From positions 1,674,001-1,738,000 of the forward strand of contig OY781889.1 of the NCBI GenBank assembly GCA_963677185.1: a stretch of DNA of 64,000 nucleotides, given 5' to 3'. This document shows, piece by piece, positions 51,533 to 60,302 of the stretch. This DNA is from G963677185 sp963677185. Its GTDB lineage: Bacteria > Bacillota > Syntrophomonadia > Syntrophomonadales > Syntrophomonadaceae. Position numbers and translations under genes: made by a program. The notes under the pieces are model-generated. The model was not told the DNA's origin, did no database searches, and saw only the letters and a program-made list of their open reading frames with translations. Position 1 is the first letter of the stretch, and each line of letters opens with the position of its first letter.

Positions 51533-54428
51533 TGGGCAGTTGGACGACAAAACGGGCGCCTCTTCTGGGATTTGAGAAGACCTGCATTTGGCCTCCGTGG
51601 TTTTCGCTGATAATGAAATAGGATACCGACAAGCCCAGGCCGGTGCCGACCCCGGACTCCTTGGTAGTGAAAAAGGGCTCGAAGATGCGCTTTTTAATTT
51701 CATCATTCATTCCCGGTCCGTTGTCTTCGATTTCAAATACGGCATAGCCGGATTCCTCACGGGTGCGAACCGTGATGGTCGGCGGTTCGCCAGTCTTATG
51801 CCAGCCCAGCAGTGCATGGGCCGAGTTTTTCAGAAGGTTGAGTATTACCTGTTCTATTTCGGTCAGTACGCATGGAACCGCGCGCATGCCGGGAGCGTAT
51901 TCGCGGACAACATTAATATGTCTGAAGTCGTATTTCTTCTTAAGGTCGTAGTCATTGGCAGCCAGATCCAGGCTGCGGTCAATAAGCTCGGCCAGTTGAA
52001 TCAGCTCTTTTTCGGAGCTGCTTCTGCGGCTGAATTGCAGCATATTATTAACAATATTTGAAGCCCGGAATCCGGCGTTTTGAATTCCCTCCAGGATCTG
52101 GTACACCTGGCGCTCTTCCATATAGGAGCTCATAGCTTCCATGTCCAGGCCATGCTTGGCGGCGATTTTGCTATTTTGAGGCAGATTGTCGGACAGACGG
52201 CGCAGAAGATTCTGGGTGCCCTGTAATATGCCGCCCAGGGGGTTGTTTATCTCATGAGCCATGCCTGCGGCCAGCCCGCCCACCGACATCATCTTTTCGG
52301 TCTGGATCATCATTTCTTCCAGCCGCACTTTTTCAGTGATGTCATCGATTCTAACCACTGCTCCGATGATGGCATTGGCCTCCAGAGGGTAAATCATAAC
52401 CTCCGAAAACCGGGTCTCTCCTTCCTGAACCGTAGTGATGCGATGTTCATGGTGCAATTGGCGGTCTTTTAAAGCATGCTCCAGGTTCTTCATTTCCTTA
52501 GTAAATGCGGGCAAAAGATCGGTCAGGGGGTGGTTTACGGCAGAATCGCTCCCAATCCCGGTTATCCTGACCGCCTCCAGGTTCCACTGGGTTACCCGGC
52601 CGTCGATGTCAACCGCCACCAGAATGGACGGCATGGAATCAATGATGTTCTTCATAAGGTGCCGGAGCGCATCGCGTTCTTCTTCGGCCAGCTTGCGCAG
52701 GTCGATATCCTCAAATATCCAAATGGAGCCATCGTGCGGATTCTTCGGATCGAGAGCTTTGCCGAGGATCCGGCCGTGAAAAGTGCTTCCATCTCCCCGC
52801 ATCATGCTGCCTTCGTGGTCAAACCAGTCGCCGCGGCCCAGTGCAGCATATCCGTGCACACCGACATCATCGTTTTCTTCGTCGCTGGAATAGATAATCC
52901 GGGTTGATGAGCCCTTTATTTCTTCGAAGGGGCGTTTTAACATTTCCGCAATACGCGGATTAGCCCACTCGATCTTGCGGTCACGGACGAAAGCAATGCC
53001 AACGGCACTATTTTCAAGAATGAGGGACTGGATTTCATTGACCCGGCGCAGTTCTTCCTCTCTTTCCTTGCGTTCGGAAATGTCTTCGAGGGTTTCAACC
53101 GCCCCGATTATCTTGCCATTTTCGTCCCGGAAGGCAGCTGCTGTGAAGTGCAGCCATTTGCCGCCTCCGGCCATTTGCGGAAAGAAATCAACCGCATCGT
53201 AAGCTCCCTGGACCTGCAGGGAGCTGCTCGCTTTATCTGCGTAGTATTCGGGGATAAGATCATGACGGCAATCAACCAGCAAATCAGCCAGGATAGGGCG
53301 CTCATGGTCATAAAACGCTTTCCAATGGCAATTGGTGCCTATAACATCTTGGGCCTGGACTCCCGAATAGTTCTCCAGAGCGTCATTCCAGTAGAGTACC
53401 CGATGTTCGTTGTCAATAACAAACTGCGGAATTGGAGAATTCCTGATAATGGAATTCAGACGGGCCTCACTGGACAAAAGCCGCCTTTCGGAGGACTTCC
53501 TTTCCGAAATGTCCTGACTGATGCACAGTACCGAATCATCACCAAATGCCACCATGCGGGCTTCGTAGAATTCTTTTCGCCCGGCCATCGTCAGGCCGTA
53601 TTCCATGGTCTGAATCTCGCCGGTGTCAAGGGTTTGCCTTATGCATCGCATGGCCGTTTCGTATATATCAGGAGGCATGGTATTAGACAGGTTGTTGCCG
53701 ATGATCAGTTCCGGGGAAACAGCCAGGGGGGCATCAGCCGCCGCCCGGTAATCCAGAAAGGTGCCGTGGGCATCTAAAACAAAAATCAGATCAGGTATAG
53801 CTGATAATAAGGCCCGGTTCTGACGCTCCCGGTCAATCAGTTGCTGTTCAACCAGGAGTTGTTCATTTACGGTCTGCTTTAGCTGACGGTCGCGCAAGCC
53901 GCTGGCTGACATCAGCGTTGTGAATTTAACCAGGTAATCCATGAAGGTATTCAGACGCTTGTGGCTAATACGGGGGACGCGCCGCAAAGAGTCCATGTAT
54001 GAGGTTTCGTCAAAACCATAGCGCCGAGCCTGGACGATAAATGCTTGCTCATCAACCTCTTCATCCTCTAAAAAAAACTGCCCGGCATAAATGTTGCCCA
54101 TGTGGCAGTCTGCAATATATAAAGGAGTGACCGCATCCCACATCAGGTTGCGGCAGCGGTAGAGGACGTATTGACCGGGGCGGGTATGGCCGCTCAAGTA
54201 TAGATCGCTTTCCAGGCAATTTTTGCAGCATTCAGGGTGTACACGGTGGAAACGCGTGCAAATGTCAGCCCATCCGGTAGCCACCAGGATATTGCCCTCC
54301 AGATCCAAAAGAGCCATGGCCATTTCGGTCAGGCTGGACATATCCTCCATCATGGACTGGATGGCGGGCAAATCAAGAATTGTATCTAAACTGGATGGTT
54401 TTAAACCAGAGTTCGAAGCGGTCAGCAC
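51516..54428 (-). CDS. PocR-multi-PAS histidine kinase
   Basis: About 970 aa. The N-terminal PocR domain (~15-195) has its conserved cysteine patch HPECCKNCLESD and IYAGQFF; such domains bind small ligands (propanediol or related). About four PAS domains follow (~205-690), then HisKA (MAHEINNPLGGILQGTQNLLRR) and HATPase (NLLKNSAHALL, IEDNGPGMNDE, GTGLGLSVSYFI). Soluble. The frame opens at TTG 54446, but GTG 54428 with ACGGGGGTG before it is a better start. Its 3' end overlaps the end of the convergent permease gene by 17 bp. No response regulator nearby; paralogous core to the 40640-43096 kinase. Confidence 0.92.
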   Translation of the reverse strand: MLTASNSGLKPSSLDTILDLPAIQSMMEDMSSLTEMAMALLDLEGNILVATGWADICTRFHRVHPECCKNCLESDLYLSGHTRPGQYVLYRCRNLMWDAVTPLYIADCHMGNIYAGQFFLEDEEVDEQAFIVQARRYGFDETSYMDSLRRVPRISHKRLNTFMDYLVKFTTLMSASGLRDRQLKQTVNEQLLVEQQLIDRERQNRALLSAIPDLIFVLDAHGTFLDYRAAADAPLAVSPELIIGNNLSNTMPPDIYETAMRCIRQTLDTGEIQTMEYGLTMAGRKEFYEARMVAFGDDSVLCISQDISERKSSERRLLSSEARLNSIIRNSPIPQFVIDNEHRVLYWNDALENYSGVQAQDVIGTNCHWKAFYDHERPILADLLVDCRHDLIPEYYADKASSSLQVQGAYDAVDFFPQMAGGGKWLHFTAAAFRDENGKIIGAVETLEDISERKEREEELRRVNEIQSLILENSAVGIAFVRDRKIEWANPRIAEMLKRPFEEIKGSSTRIIYSSDEENDDVGVHGYAALGRGDWFDHEGSMMRGDGSTFHGRILGKALDPKNPHDGSIWIFEDIDLRKLAEEERDALRHLMKNIIDSMPSILVAVDIDGRVTQWNLEAVRITGIGSDSAVNHPLTDLLPAFTKEMKNLEHALKDRQLHHEHRITTVQEGETRFSEVMIYPLEANAIIGAVVRIDDITEKVRLEEMMIQTEKMMSVGGLAAGMAHEINNPLGGILQGTQNLLRRLSDNLPQNSKIAAKHGLDMEAMSSYMEERQVYQILEGIQNAGFRASNIVNNMLQFSRRSSSEKELIQLAELIDRSLDLAANDYDLKKKYDFRHINVVREYAPGMRAVPCVLTEIEQVILNLLKNSAHALLGWHKTGEPPTITVRTREESGYAVFEIEDNGPGMNDEIKKRIFEPFFTTKESGVGTGLGLSVSYFIISENHGGQMQVFSNPRRGARFVVQLPINPDL

Positions 54429-54591
54429 GTTCACCCCCGTTCCCAAACAAACTGGATATAGACATGGAATTAATCTAATAATACTAGAAAATGTCGATAT
54501 GCAACAGCCCTATACAGTAAAAGGGCTGGCCTGTTATTCAAGCCAATCCATGTTATAATTAGTATTATTATCCAGCGCAAGCATCGGAGGA

Positions 54592-54939
54592 ATGGCTGTG
54601 GAGGCGTTCAAACAGAAAATCAAAATAGTTGCGCTTGCCGCAATATATGGATTGACTTCGGTTAGGCCATGCCTGGCAGTTACTGGTGAAGAATTCATCG
54701 AAATGGTGGTTCCGCGTCTGGGGTCAAGCACCCCGTTTGCTACCAATTTTATTTTCTTCGGGCTGATAACTCTGGCGGTGATTGCCCTTTATATTGCAGT
54801 AAAGATCAACCAGGCCCGGCAGCGCCGGGCAGTTGAGGACAATATCCGCCGCTATGAAAACTACCAGGAAGAAGTCAGGTTATCCCGGAGAAAAAAGGTC
54901 AGGCGCAGGAAGGTTAAAAAGGTAAAGAGTGAAAAGTGA
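54592..54939 (+). CDS. Small membrane protein with very basic tail
   Basis: 115 aa. A possible signal/anchor segment at ~8-30 is followed by a short loop (TGEEFIEMVVPRLGSSTP), a clear membrane helix at ~50-72 (IFFGLITLAVIALYIAVKIN) and a cytoplasmic tail that becomes strongly basic (RLSRRKKVRRRKVKKVKSEK). No family recognised. GGAGGAATG lies close upstream. The tail could contact nucleic acid or acidic lipids. A TATAAT at 54551-54556 is a possible -10 box. Confidence 0.65.
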   Translation: MAVEAFKQKIKIVALAAIYGLTSVRPCLAVTGEEFIEMVVPRLGSSTPFATNFIFFGLITLAVIALYIAVKINQARQRRAVEDNIRRYENYQEEVRLSRRKKVRRRKVKKVKSEK

Positions 54940-54944
54940 AGAGA

Positions 54945-54989
54945 CACAAGGGGGCGGTTCTTTTAAATCAAAAGAACCGCCCCCTTGTG
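54945..54989. terminator. 20-bp perfect bidirectional terminator
   Basis: CACAAGGGGGCGGTTCTTTT pairs perfectly with 54970-54989 around AAATC. It lies between converging genes ending at 54939 (+) and 55000 (-). Confidence 0.9.
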
Positions 54990-54999
54990 CTTAATAGTT

Positions 55000-56364
55000 C
55001 TAATAGCTAATTGACACAAGCACCTGCTGGCTGCTGTCCTTCCATTCGACAGTGCCCCCCAGGGCTTCAACCAGCCAGCGGGCCGGCAGGTAAACATGGC
55101 CGTTGACCATCTCTAAAGCCACATCCATTTGAACACTGTTTCCGTTGACTTTCAGCAGTTGGCTGCCGGCAGTGGCCATAACCGTATCGCCGCCCGGAGA
55201 ATTTATGGTTATGCTTTGGCTGTTTTCATCCCATACAAGATGTTCTGCATCGTTGGGAATGCCCAGCATTTGAGCAAGATATTTCAAAGGCACGAAAATC
55301 CGGCCATTGGAAGCATAAGGACTCCCGTCCATTTGCTGGCTGGTTCCGTTGCAGTCGCACACATTCGAGCCAAGGGTGAAACTGCCCTGATATACAGTTG
55401 GAGATGACAGCTGGTCTACGCATTCGGCAATTTCAAAGGTGGCAACATTGCGAGTATACAAGGACGGATCATTTCCAGCGGTAATGCTGCTGACTGCGTC
55501 AACGGCGGAACCTCGCAGCACGGCAAAGACACTACCTTGGGGCACGGTGCGGTCCACTGTAATCAACAGGCTGGATATGGAGATTTTTGAAGCGCTGCCC
55601 GTGCTTGACGAGAGAATGGGAATATCCAGGGTATTATCGCTCCGGTCTTCGCTATTGGAAGTGAGGCGAATATTGCCGCTGTCTATTTTCAAGCTGCCAT
55701 CCACCGTCACTTCAGGCAGGCTGGCGAAGCTTACCCCGTCAGCGAGGATGAGATAGATATGGCCGGTCTGATTATTGGGATGGGCTGCAATAGCTCCAGG
55801 AGAGTTTTCAGTTATCACTATGCTGCGAGCCTGCTGGGCCTGCTTGCCAGGCACGACTTCGGGCAGTTCTCCGGATTCCACATCTACAGCCGTGTCGATA
55901 GTGGCGACTTCCACTTCTCCGGTATTGCTGATCTTGGTGACTATACTGCCGGGATCGGCATTGGCTTCGATATCGATGGTTCCCGAAGCCAGCTCAATAT
56001 CTGATGCCCTGGTGCTGGCCTTGCTCACCAGGTAGTTGATCCGCCGCCCATCGCTGCCGCTTTCTATGTTTCCAGCAGCCAGAACAATGTCACCATTGAG
56101 AACCTTGACTGCAGGAACCTGGTTCCAGCGGCAATCGGAAGGAAGCTCCAGGGTCAGGCTGCTGCCGGCAGACAAAGCTCCAGGCAATTTTTCTGTTAAA
56201 AAAAGTGAAGCAACCGGCTGGTCAGGAAGTCCGGCTCTCAGCAGCGGAGCATCAGCTGCGCTGATAAGCACAGCGCTGGAGGCGCCAGCAGCGGCCGATG
56301 CAAACCAAAGAGTGCAGCCAAAAGCCAGGGTTGTTAAAATGGATAAAGTTCGCCTGTGTAAACG
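55000..56364 (-). CDS. Exported stalk-domain (Cu-amine-oxidase N-terminal) protein
   Basis: 454 aa from ATG 56364 (GAGGAGG six bases upstream). Signal peptide ~1-29. Residues ~30-330 are beta-rich with two internally similar stretches (PGALSAGSSLTLELPSDCRWNQVPAVKV and PGAIAAHPNNQTGHIYLILADGVSFASLPEVTV), each followed by I..GNI and D...L..PI/V. The last ~110 residues are the stalk domain: GRIFVPLKYLAQMLGIPNDAEHLVWDENSQSITI and GHVYLPARWLVEALGGTVEWKD. Probably attached to or part of the cell surface. One of four such proteins in the window. Confidence 0.83.
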   Translation of the reverse strand, partial: RLHRRTLSILTTLAFGCTLWFASAAAGASSAVLISAADAPLLRAGLPDQPVASLFLTEKLPGALSAGSSLTLELPSDCRWNQVPAVKVLNGDIVLAAGNIESGSDGRRINYLVSKASTRASDIELASGTIDIEANADPGSIVTKISNTGEVEVATIDTAVDVESGELPEVVPGKQAQQARSIVITENSPGAIAAHPNNQTGHIYLILADGVSFASLPEVTVDGSLKIDSGNIRLTSNSEDRSDNTLDIPILSSSTGSASKISISSLLITVDRTVPQGSVFAVLRGSAVDAVSSITAGNDPSLYTRNVATFEIAECVDQLSSPTVYQGSFTLGSNVCDCNGTSQQMDGSPYASNGRIFVPLKYLAQMLGIPNDAEHLVWDENSQSITINSPGGDTVMATAGSQLLKVNGNSVQMDVALEMVNGHVYLPARWLVEALGGTVEWKDSSQQVLVSISY

Positions 56365-56681
56365 CATTGGAAAACCTCCTCGAATGTTAGATGTAATGCA
56401 TAAAATATGTACGTCTTTTATCATTGAAAACAGTTCGTCGTACTATAAAGCCGGTCGACTGTTAAATACTGCGTCTAAATATAATAATAACGGTTTGATT
56501 CCGGGGGTCAAGCTGGTTTGCTCCGGGTATTTACCATGGAAAACCAATATTCTGCGATTTTATGTATTTTAGGTATGGAAAATCACGAGAATATGGTGTT
56601 TAATTCAATACAGACAGAATTGTTTCAAAATTTATGGTTGGCCACTATATATAGTTATTGGTGACATAGAAAGGGAGGGGA
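56365..56681. other. Divergent intergenic region
   Basis: 317 bp, AT-rich toward 56580-56680. TTTCAA, 17 bp, TATATA (about 56624-56652) is a weak candidate promoter for the Rossmann-MCP gene. No gene recognised. Confidence 0.35.
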
Positions 56682-58172
56682 ATGGCTTTGACAAACATAG
56701 CAATCATCGGCGGAGGACAGGGCGGAACCACCATGCTGGGAGCGTTCAGCCAGATCGAAGGATTCACAGTGAGGGGTATTTGCGATGTTAATGCGGATGC
56801 TCCGGGAATGAAGTTAGCCCGGGAGCTTGGGATTCCGGCGTTTCAGGATATGGCAGACCTGATGAGCCAGCAGGGGATAGAGGTTATTATCGAAGCTACA
56901 GGGGTGGCCAAGGTCAGAGAAATCGCCCTGTCGCTGAAGCCAGAAGACGCGGCCATGGTGGATTCTACGGTAGCCAACGTGATGATGACCTTTATGGAAG
57001 GGCATGAAGCGGTATTGAAAAAGTCCCGGAGCAAAAAGTTGGCCTTCCAGACCTCGGCCCCATTTTTGACCCAGACCTATGGCCGGGACGGTGTTGTATA
57101 TTTTACCACTGATATTGCGAAGTACGATTTTGTACAGGAGCATAACCTGTCCCTGGCGGGAGTCCAGCAAGGCGCAGCGCTGGCACCGGGGGGCAATGTA
57201 GAAAAATGCATCAAGTCACGGGAGCCCATAACCGCCGCTCTGCCCCGGGAGCTTTATGGCACCAGGTTGCACATATGGGTCGTACCCATCTTTGAGGATG
57301 ATGATGAAAGCCTGCCGGTATGCGGCACGTACGGGGTTATGACCCCCCAGATGCACCCGGTGGAAAAGGCCTTCGAAATATTTGCGCCTATTGTCATTGA
57401 CTCCCAGCCGGAAGGCGCCTGGGCCTGTGTGACTGATACCGAAAAAATTGTAAAACGGATGGGATCGGAGAAGTTCGACATCAAGGCTCTGCAGGTGGGG
57501 ACCAACATGACTGATAACAATGTGGTCAAGAAAACGCTGGCCGGAGGGCGCCGGTATCAGGACGACACTTACGACAAGATGTTTGGCCACTGCCGTACTA
57601 TAGGCATTCCGTTGATTGAAGAAGGCTCATCCGATGTTTCAGGGATATTTGCCCTGACGGTTCCGCGCAACCTGGCCAGCAGCCTTCAGGAAATGGCTGG
57701 CAAGCTGAAGCAGGCCGCCGGCGAAATGGCCAATGTAATGAATGAAATCGCCACTGCGGCTGGAGAGATAAACAACACAGGAGTGACGCTGGCAGAAAGG
57801 GTGCAGGCGGTCAAGGAGAATGCCGCCAGCATTGCAGAAATAACGGAATTTACCAAGAGCGTTGCCGAACAGACCAAAATGCTGGGCCTAAATGCCGCTA
57901 TTGAAGCTGCCCGGGCTGGAGAGCATGGCCGGGGATTCGGGGTGGTGGCGGAAGAAATCCGCAAGCTTTCTGATGAATCCAAGCAAACTGCCGATCAGAT
58001 CGGCAAGCAGATCAAGGAAATCGAAGGCAAGGTCGAGGAAGCAGTAAAAGCATCGGCTTCGACTCTCAGACAGAGTGAAGAACAGGCCGCAGCGACTCAG
58101 GAAGTGACCGCATCGGTAAGCTCATTGGCTAATCTGGCCGACGAACTGAGTGATGTAGCCGGCAACCTGTAA
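56682..58172 (+). CDS. Rossmann-fold (NAD-binding) domain fused to a chemoreceptor signalling domain
   Basis: 496 aa, no membrane helix. Residues 1-~330 are a dehydrogenase-like unit: IAIIGGGQGGTTML (6-19) is a dinucleotide-binding loop, followed by GICDVNADAPG, VIIEATGV and STVANVMMTFMEGHE, as in homoserine dehydrogenase/DapB-like proteins. Residues ~330-496 are a short MCP signalling region with the hairpin tip GLNAAIEAARAGEHGRGFGVVAEEIRKLSDES. It therefore looks like a cytoplasmic chemoreceptor that reads the NAD(H) state or a metabolite through an enzyme-like domain. Start ATG 56682 follows GGGAGGGG. Terminator downstream at 58227. Confidence 0.88.
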   Translation: MALTNIAIIGGGQGGTTMLGAFSQIEGFTVRGICDVNADAPGMKLARELGIPAFQDMADLMSQQGIEVIIEATGVAKVREIALSLKPEDAAMVDSTVANVMMTFMEGHEAVLKKSRSKKLAFQTSAPFLTQTYGRDGVVYFTTDIAKYDFVQEHNLSLAGVQQGAALAPGGNVEKCIKSREPITAALPRELYGTRLHIWVVPIFEDDDESLPVCGTYGVMTPQMHPVEKAFEIFAPIVIDSQPEGAWACVTDTEKIVKRMGSEKFDIKALQVGTNMTDNNVVKKTLAGGRRYQDDTYDKMFGHCRTIGIPLIEEGSSDVSGIFALTVPRNLASSLQEMAGKLKQAAGEMANVMNEIATAAGEINNTGVTLAERVQAVKENAASIAEITEFTKSVAEQTKMLGLNAAIEAARAGEHGRGFGVVAEEIRKLSDESKQTADQIGKQIKEIEGKVEEAVKASASTLRQSEEQAAATQEVTASVSSLANLADELSDVAGNL

Positions 58173-58226
58173 GCTGCGAGGATAACCCACCCAGCACCGA
58201 TAAATGCGAAAGCCATAACGTTCAAG

Positions 58227-58260
58227 AATCCGGGGATTGCCAGACGAAGCGCCCCGGATT
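58227..58260 (+). terminator. Terminator of the Rossmann-MCP gene
   Basis: AATCCGGGG pairs with CCCCGGATT followed by TATTTAG. The rest of the 317-bp gap to 58490 holds no supported gene. Confidence 0.65.
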
Positions 58261-58489
58261 TATTTAGATCAGCCAGACCGCCAGCAGACATCATTTTGTC
58301 GGGCTGGTGTTTGCGTTTAATGGCGGCGTAGTCTATACTGATATCAAGCAACAGATGGCCGGAAACAAGCCAAGAATGGGCACGGCCTGGATTCCCCGGG
58401 ATTGCCGCGAACAATGATTCAACTCTAATAATTCCAGCAGGCTTTTACATTTACCCGGTTAACATATTTCTTCATCAAGGAGTCTCTTT

Positions 58490-59965
58490 ATGGATTCAGG
58501 TATAATAAACGATAAATTCCGAGCAGTTTCCAGGCAAAACAGCATTTCCAGCCTGCCCAAATCGGCAGAAGACAGCTCCGAACAGGAATTGCGCCGGATC
58601 ATCAAAGCAGTGGAAAGCGCCAGTAACGCCATATGGCTCACTGATGCCAGAGGCCAGAAAGTCATTTATCACAACCCGGCATTTACCAATCTCTTTGGTT
58701 ATACGGGCGCTGAACTGAACACTATTGGCGGGACCAGGGTCCTCTACATTGATCCGTCAAGTGCGGATGCAGTGTATGGCACGGTGGCTGGAGGACGAAC
58801 CTGGAACGGAGAGGTGGCACTGCGCTCCAGAGATGGCGAGACACTGATAATTGCTTTGATTGGGGATATAGTAACCGACGAGAACAATATGACGGTGGGG
58901 TACCTGGGTATAGCGACTGACATTACCGCTCAGAAAAAAACCGAAGAAGAGCTGATAGATTCACGCCAGCGCATGGCGGATATTATCGATTTTCTTCCCG
59001 ATGCAACCATGGTAATAGACATAGAAGGCAGGGTTATAGCCTGGAATCACGCCATGGAGGAAATGACCGGCGTGAACGCCGATCAGATCATTGGCCGGGA
59101 TAATTATGAACACGCCATTCCGTTTTATGGAGAACGCCGGCCGATATTAATCGATCTGGTATTTAAGCCAGACCGGGAATTAGAGGAGAAGTACAGCTTT
59201 ATCAAGCGGGAGAAGGAGCTGTTGATAGCCGAGACCCGCACCTCTCGTTTGAAAGGCAAAGGAGCTGTTCTGTGGGGCAAGGCCAACATTTTATACGACA
59301 CCGCAGGAAACCGGGTAGGTGCAATCGAGGCTATCCGCGACATTACCGACCGAATTCGCTCCGAAGAAAAGCTGAAACAGAGCCTGGACGACCTTCGAGC
59401 TACCCTGGAAGGCACGGTTAACGCCCTGGCAGAGACTACGGAAAAAAGAGATCCTTATACTGCCGGGCACCAGGAAAGAGTAGCTCGCCTGTCCACTGCC
59501 ATCGGCTTTGAAATGGGCCTGGGCGAAAGCCAAATAAATTGCATACGCATTGCCGCCAAGATTCATGATATAGGCAAAATCCATATCCCGGCCGACATAC
59601 TGGGTAAGCCGGGCATTATCAACAGCCTGGAACGAGCTATGATTAACACCCATTCCCAGGTGGGCTACGAGATTATCACCATGATCCCCTTTAACCTGCC
59701 GGTGGCTGAAATTGTTTTGCAGCATCATGAAAGGATAAATGGTTCAGGCTACCCGCGGGGCCTTCGCAAAGCAGATATTCTTCTTGAGGCCAGCATTGTT
59801 GCAGTAGCGGACGTGGTCGAAGCCATGTCCATGCACCGCCCTTACCGTCCTGCCCTGGGGATTAGCAAGGCACTGGAAGAAATTAACCAGAAGAGCGGCA
59901 TTCTTTATCATGAGGATGTAGTGAAAGCATGCAAGACAGTATTTGACAACGGATTTCAATTTTAA
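58490..59965 (+). CDS. PAS-PAS-HD-GYP phosphodiesterase
   Basis: 491 aa, soluble. Two PAS domains (~32-150 and ~155-290) lead into an HD-GYP domain (~300-490), which breaks down c-di-GMP. Metal residues H359-D360 in IHDIGKIHIP are present. The usual HHExxDGxGYP reads HHERINGSGYP, so the aspartate is replaced by asparagine; this may lower or change activity. ADVVEAMSMHRPYRP completes the family signature. ATG with AAGGAG upstream. Followed by a 337-bp gap, so probably its own transcript. Confidence 0.92.
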   Translation: MDSGIINDKFRAVSRQNSISSLPKSAEDSSEQELRRIIKAVESASNAIWLTDARGQKVIYHNPAFTNLFGYTGAELNTIGGTRVLYIDPSSADAVYGTVAGGRTWNGEVALRSRDGETLIIALIGDIVTDENNMTVGYLGIATDITAQKKTEEELIDSRQRMADIIDFLPDATMVIDIEGRVIAWNHAMEEMTGVNADQIIGRDNYEHAIPFYGERRPILIDLVFKPDRELEEKYSFIKREKELLIAETRTSRLKGKGAVLWGKANILYDTAGNRVGAIEAIRDITDRIRSEEKLKQSLDDLRATLEGTVNALAETTEKRDPYTAGHQERVARLSTAIGFEMGLGESQINCIRIAAKIHDIGKIHIPADILGKPGIINSLERAMINTHSQVGYEIITMIPFNLPVAEIVLQHHERINGSGYPRGLRKADILLEASIVAVADVVEAMSMHRPYRPALGISKALEEINQKSGILYHEDVVKACKTVFDNGFQF

Positions 59966-60049
59966 TTATCGCAGGCATTTTTATGCTGGGAAGCAAGGGA
60001 GCCGTCCCTGCTATTAAAATCATCAGAACCATGCCGCCCCAACTCCGTA

Positions 60050-60103
60050 TTAATAGAATCTTAATGATTTATTCACTTCAAAATAAGGTTTATGCGTTAA
60101 AAT
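60050..60103 (+). promoter_or_regulatory. Pho-box-like promoter upstream of the LCP gene
   Basis: TTAAT 60050, TTAAT 60061, TTCAC 60072, ATAAG 60083, each 11 bp apart; ten bases after the last unit is TAAAAT (60098-60103). About 200 bp of leader then precede the LCP start, with no supported gene in it. Confidence 0.55.
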
Positions 60104-60302
60104 CATGTGATTATGGCCGATGAGGGCCATTGCACGGTGCGAATCAAGCCAATTGAGGTGTTGACTCGCTGAAGCTTAATGCCTATTCTATTGAAGTGGA
60201 TGCTGTGTACTGCAGCACCCGGACCAGGCATCGTTTTCGGCGGTTAGCTGTCTTATCGCAGCCAGGCGCCTGTTTTGGGGATATTATCAGGAGGATCATA
60301 CC

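Noticed and set aside
53148..53777. 209-codon plus-strand frame inside the PocR kinase gene
   Set aside because: It is antisense to clear PAS-domain coding sequence and has no family-like product.
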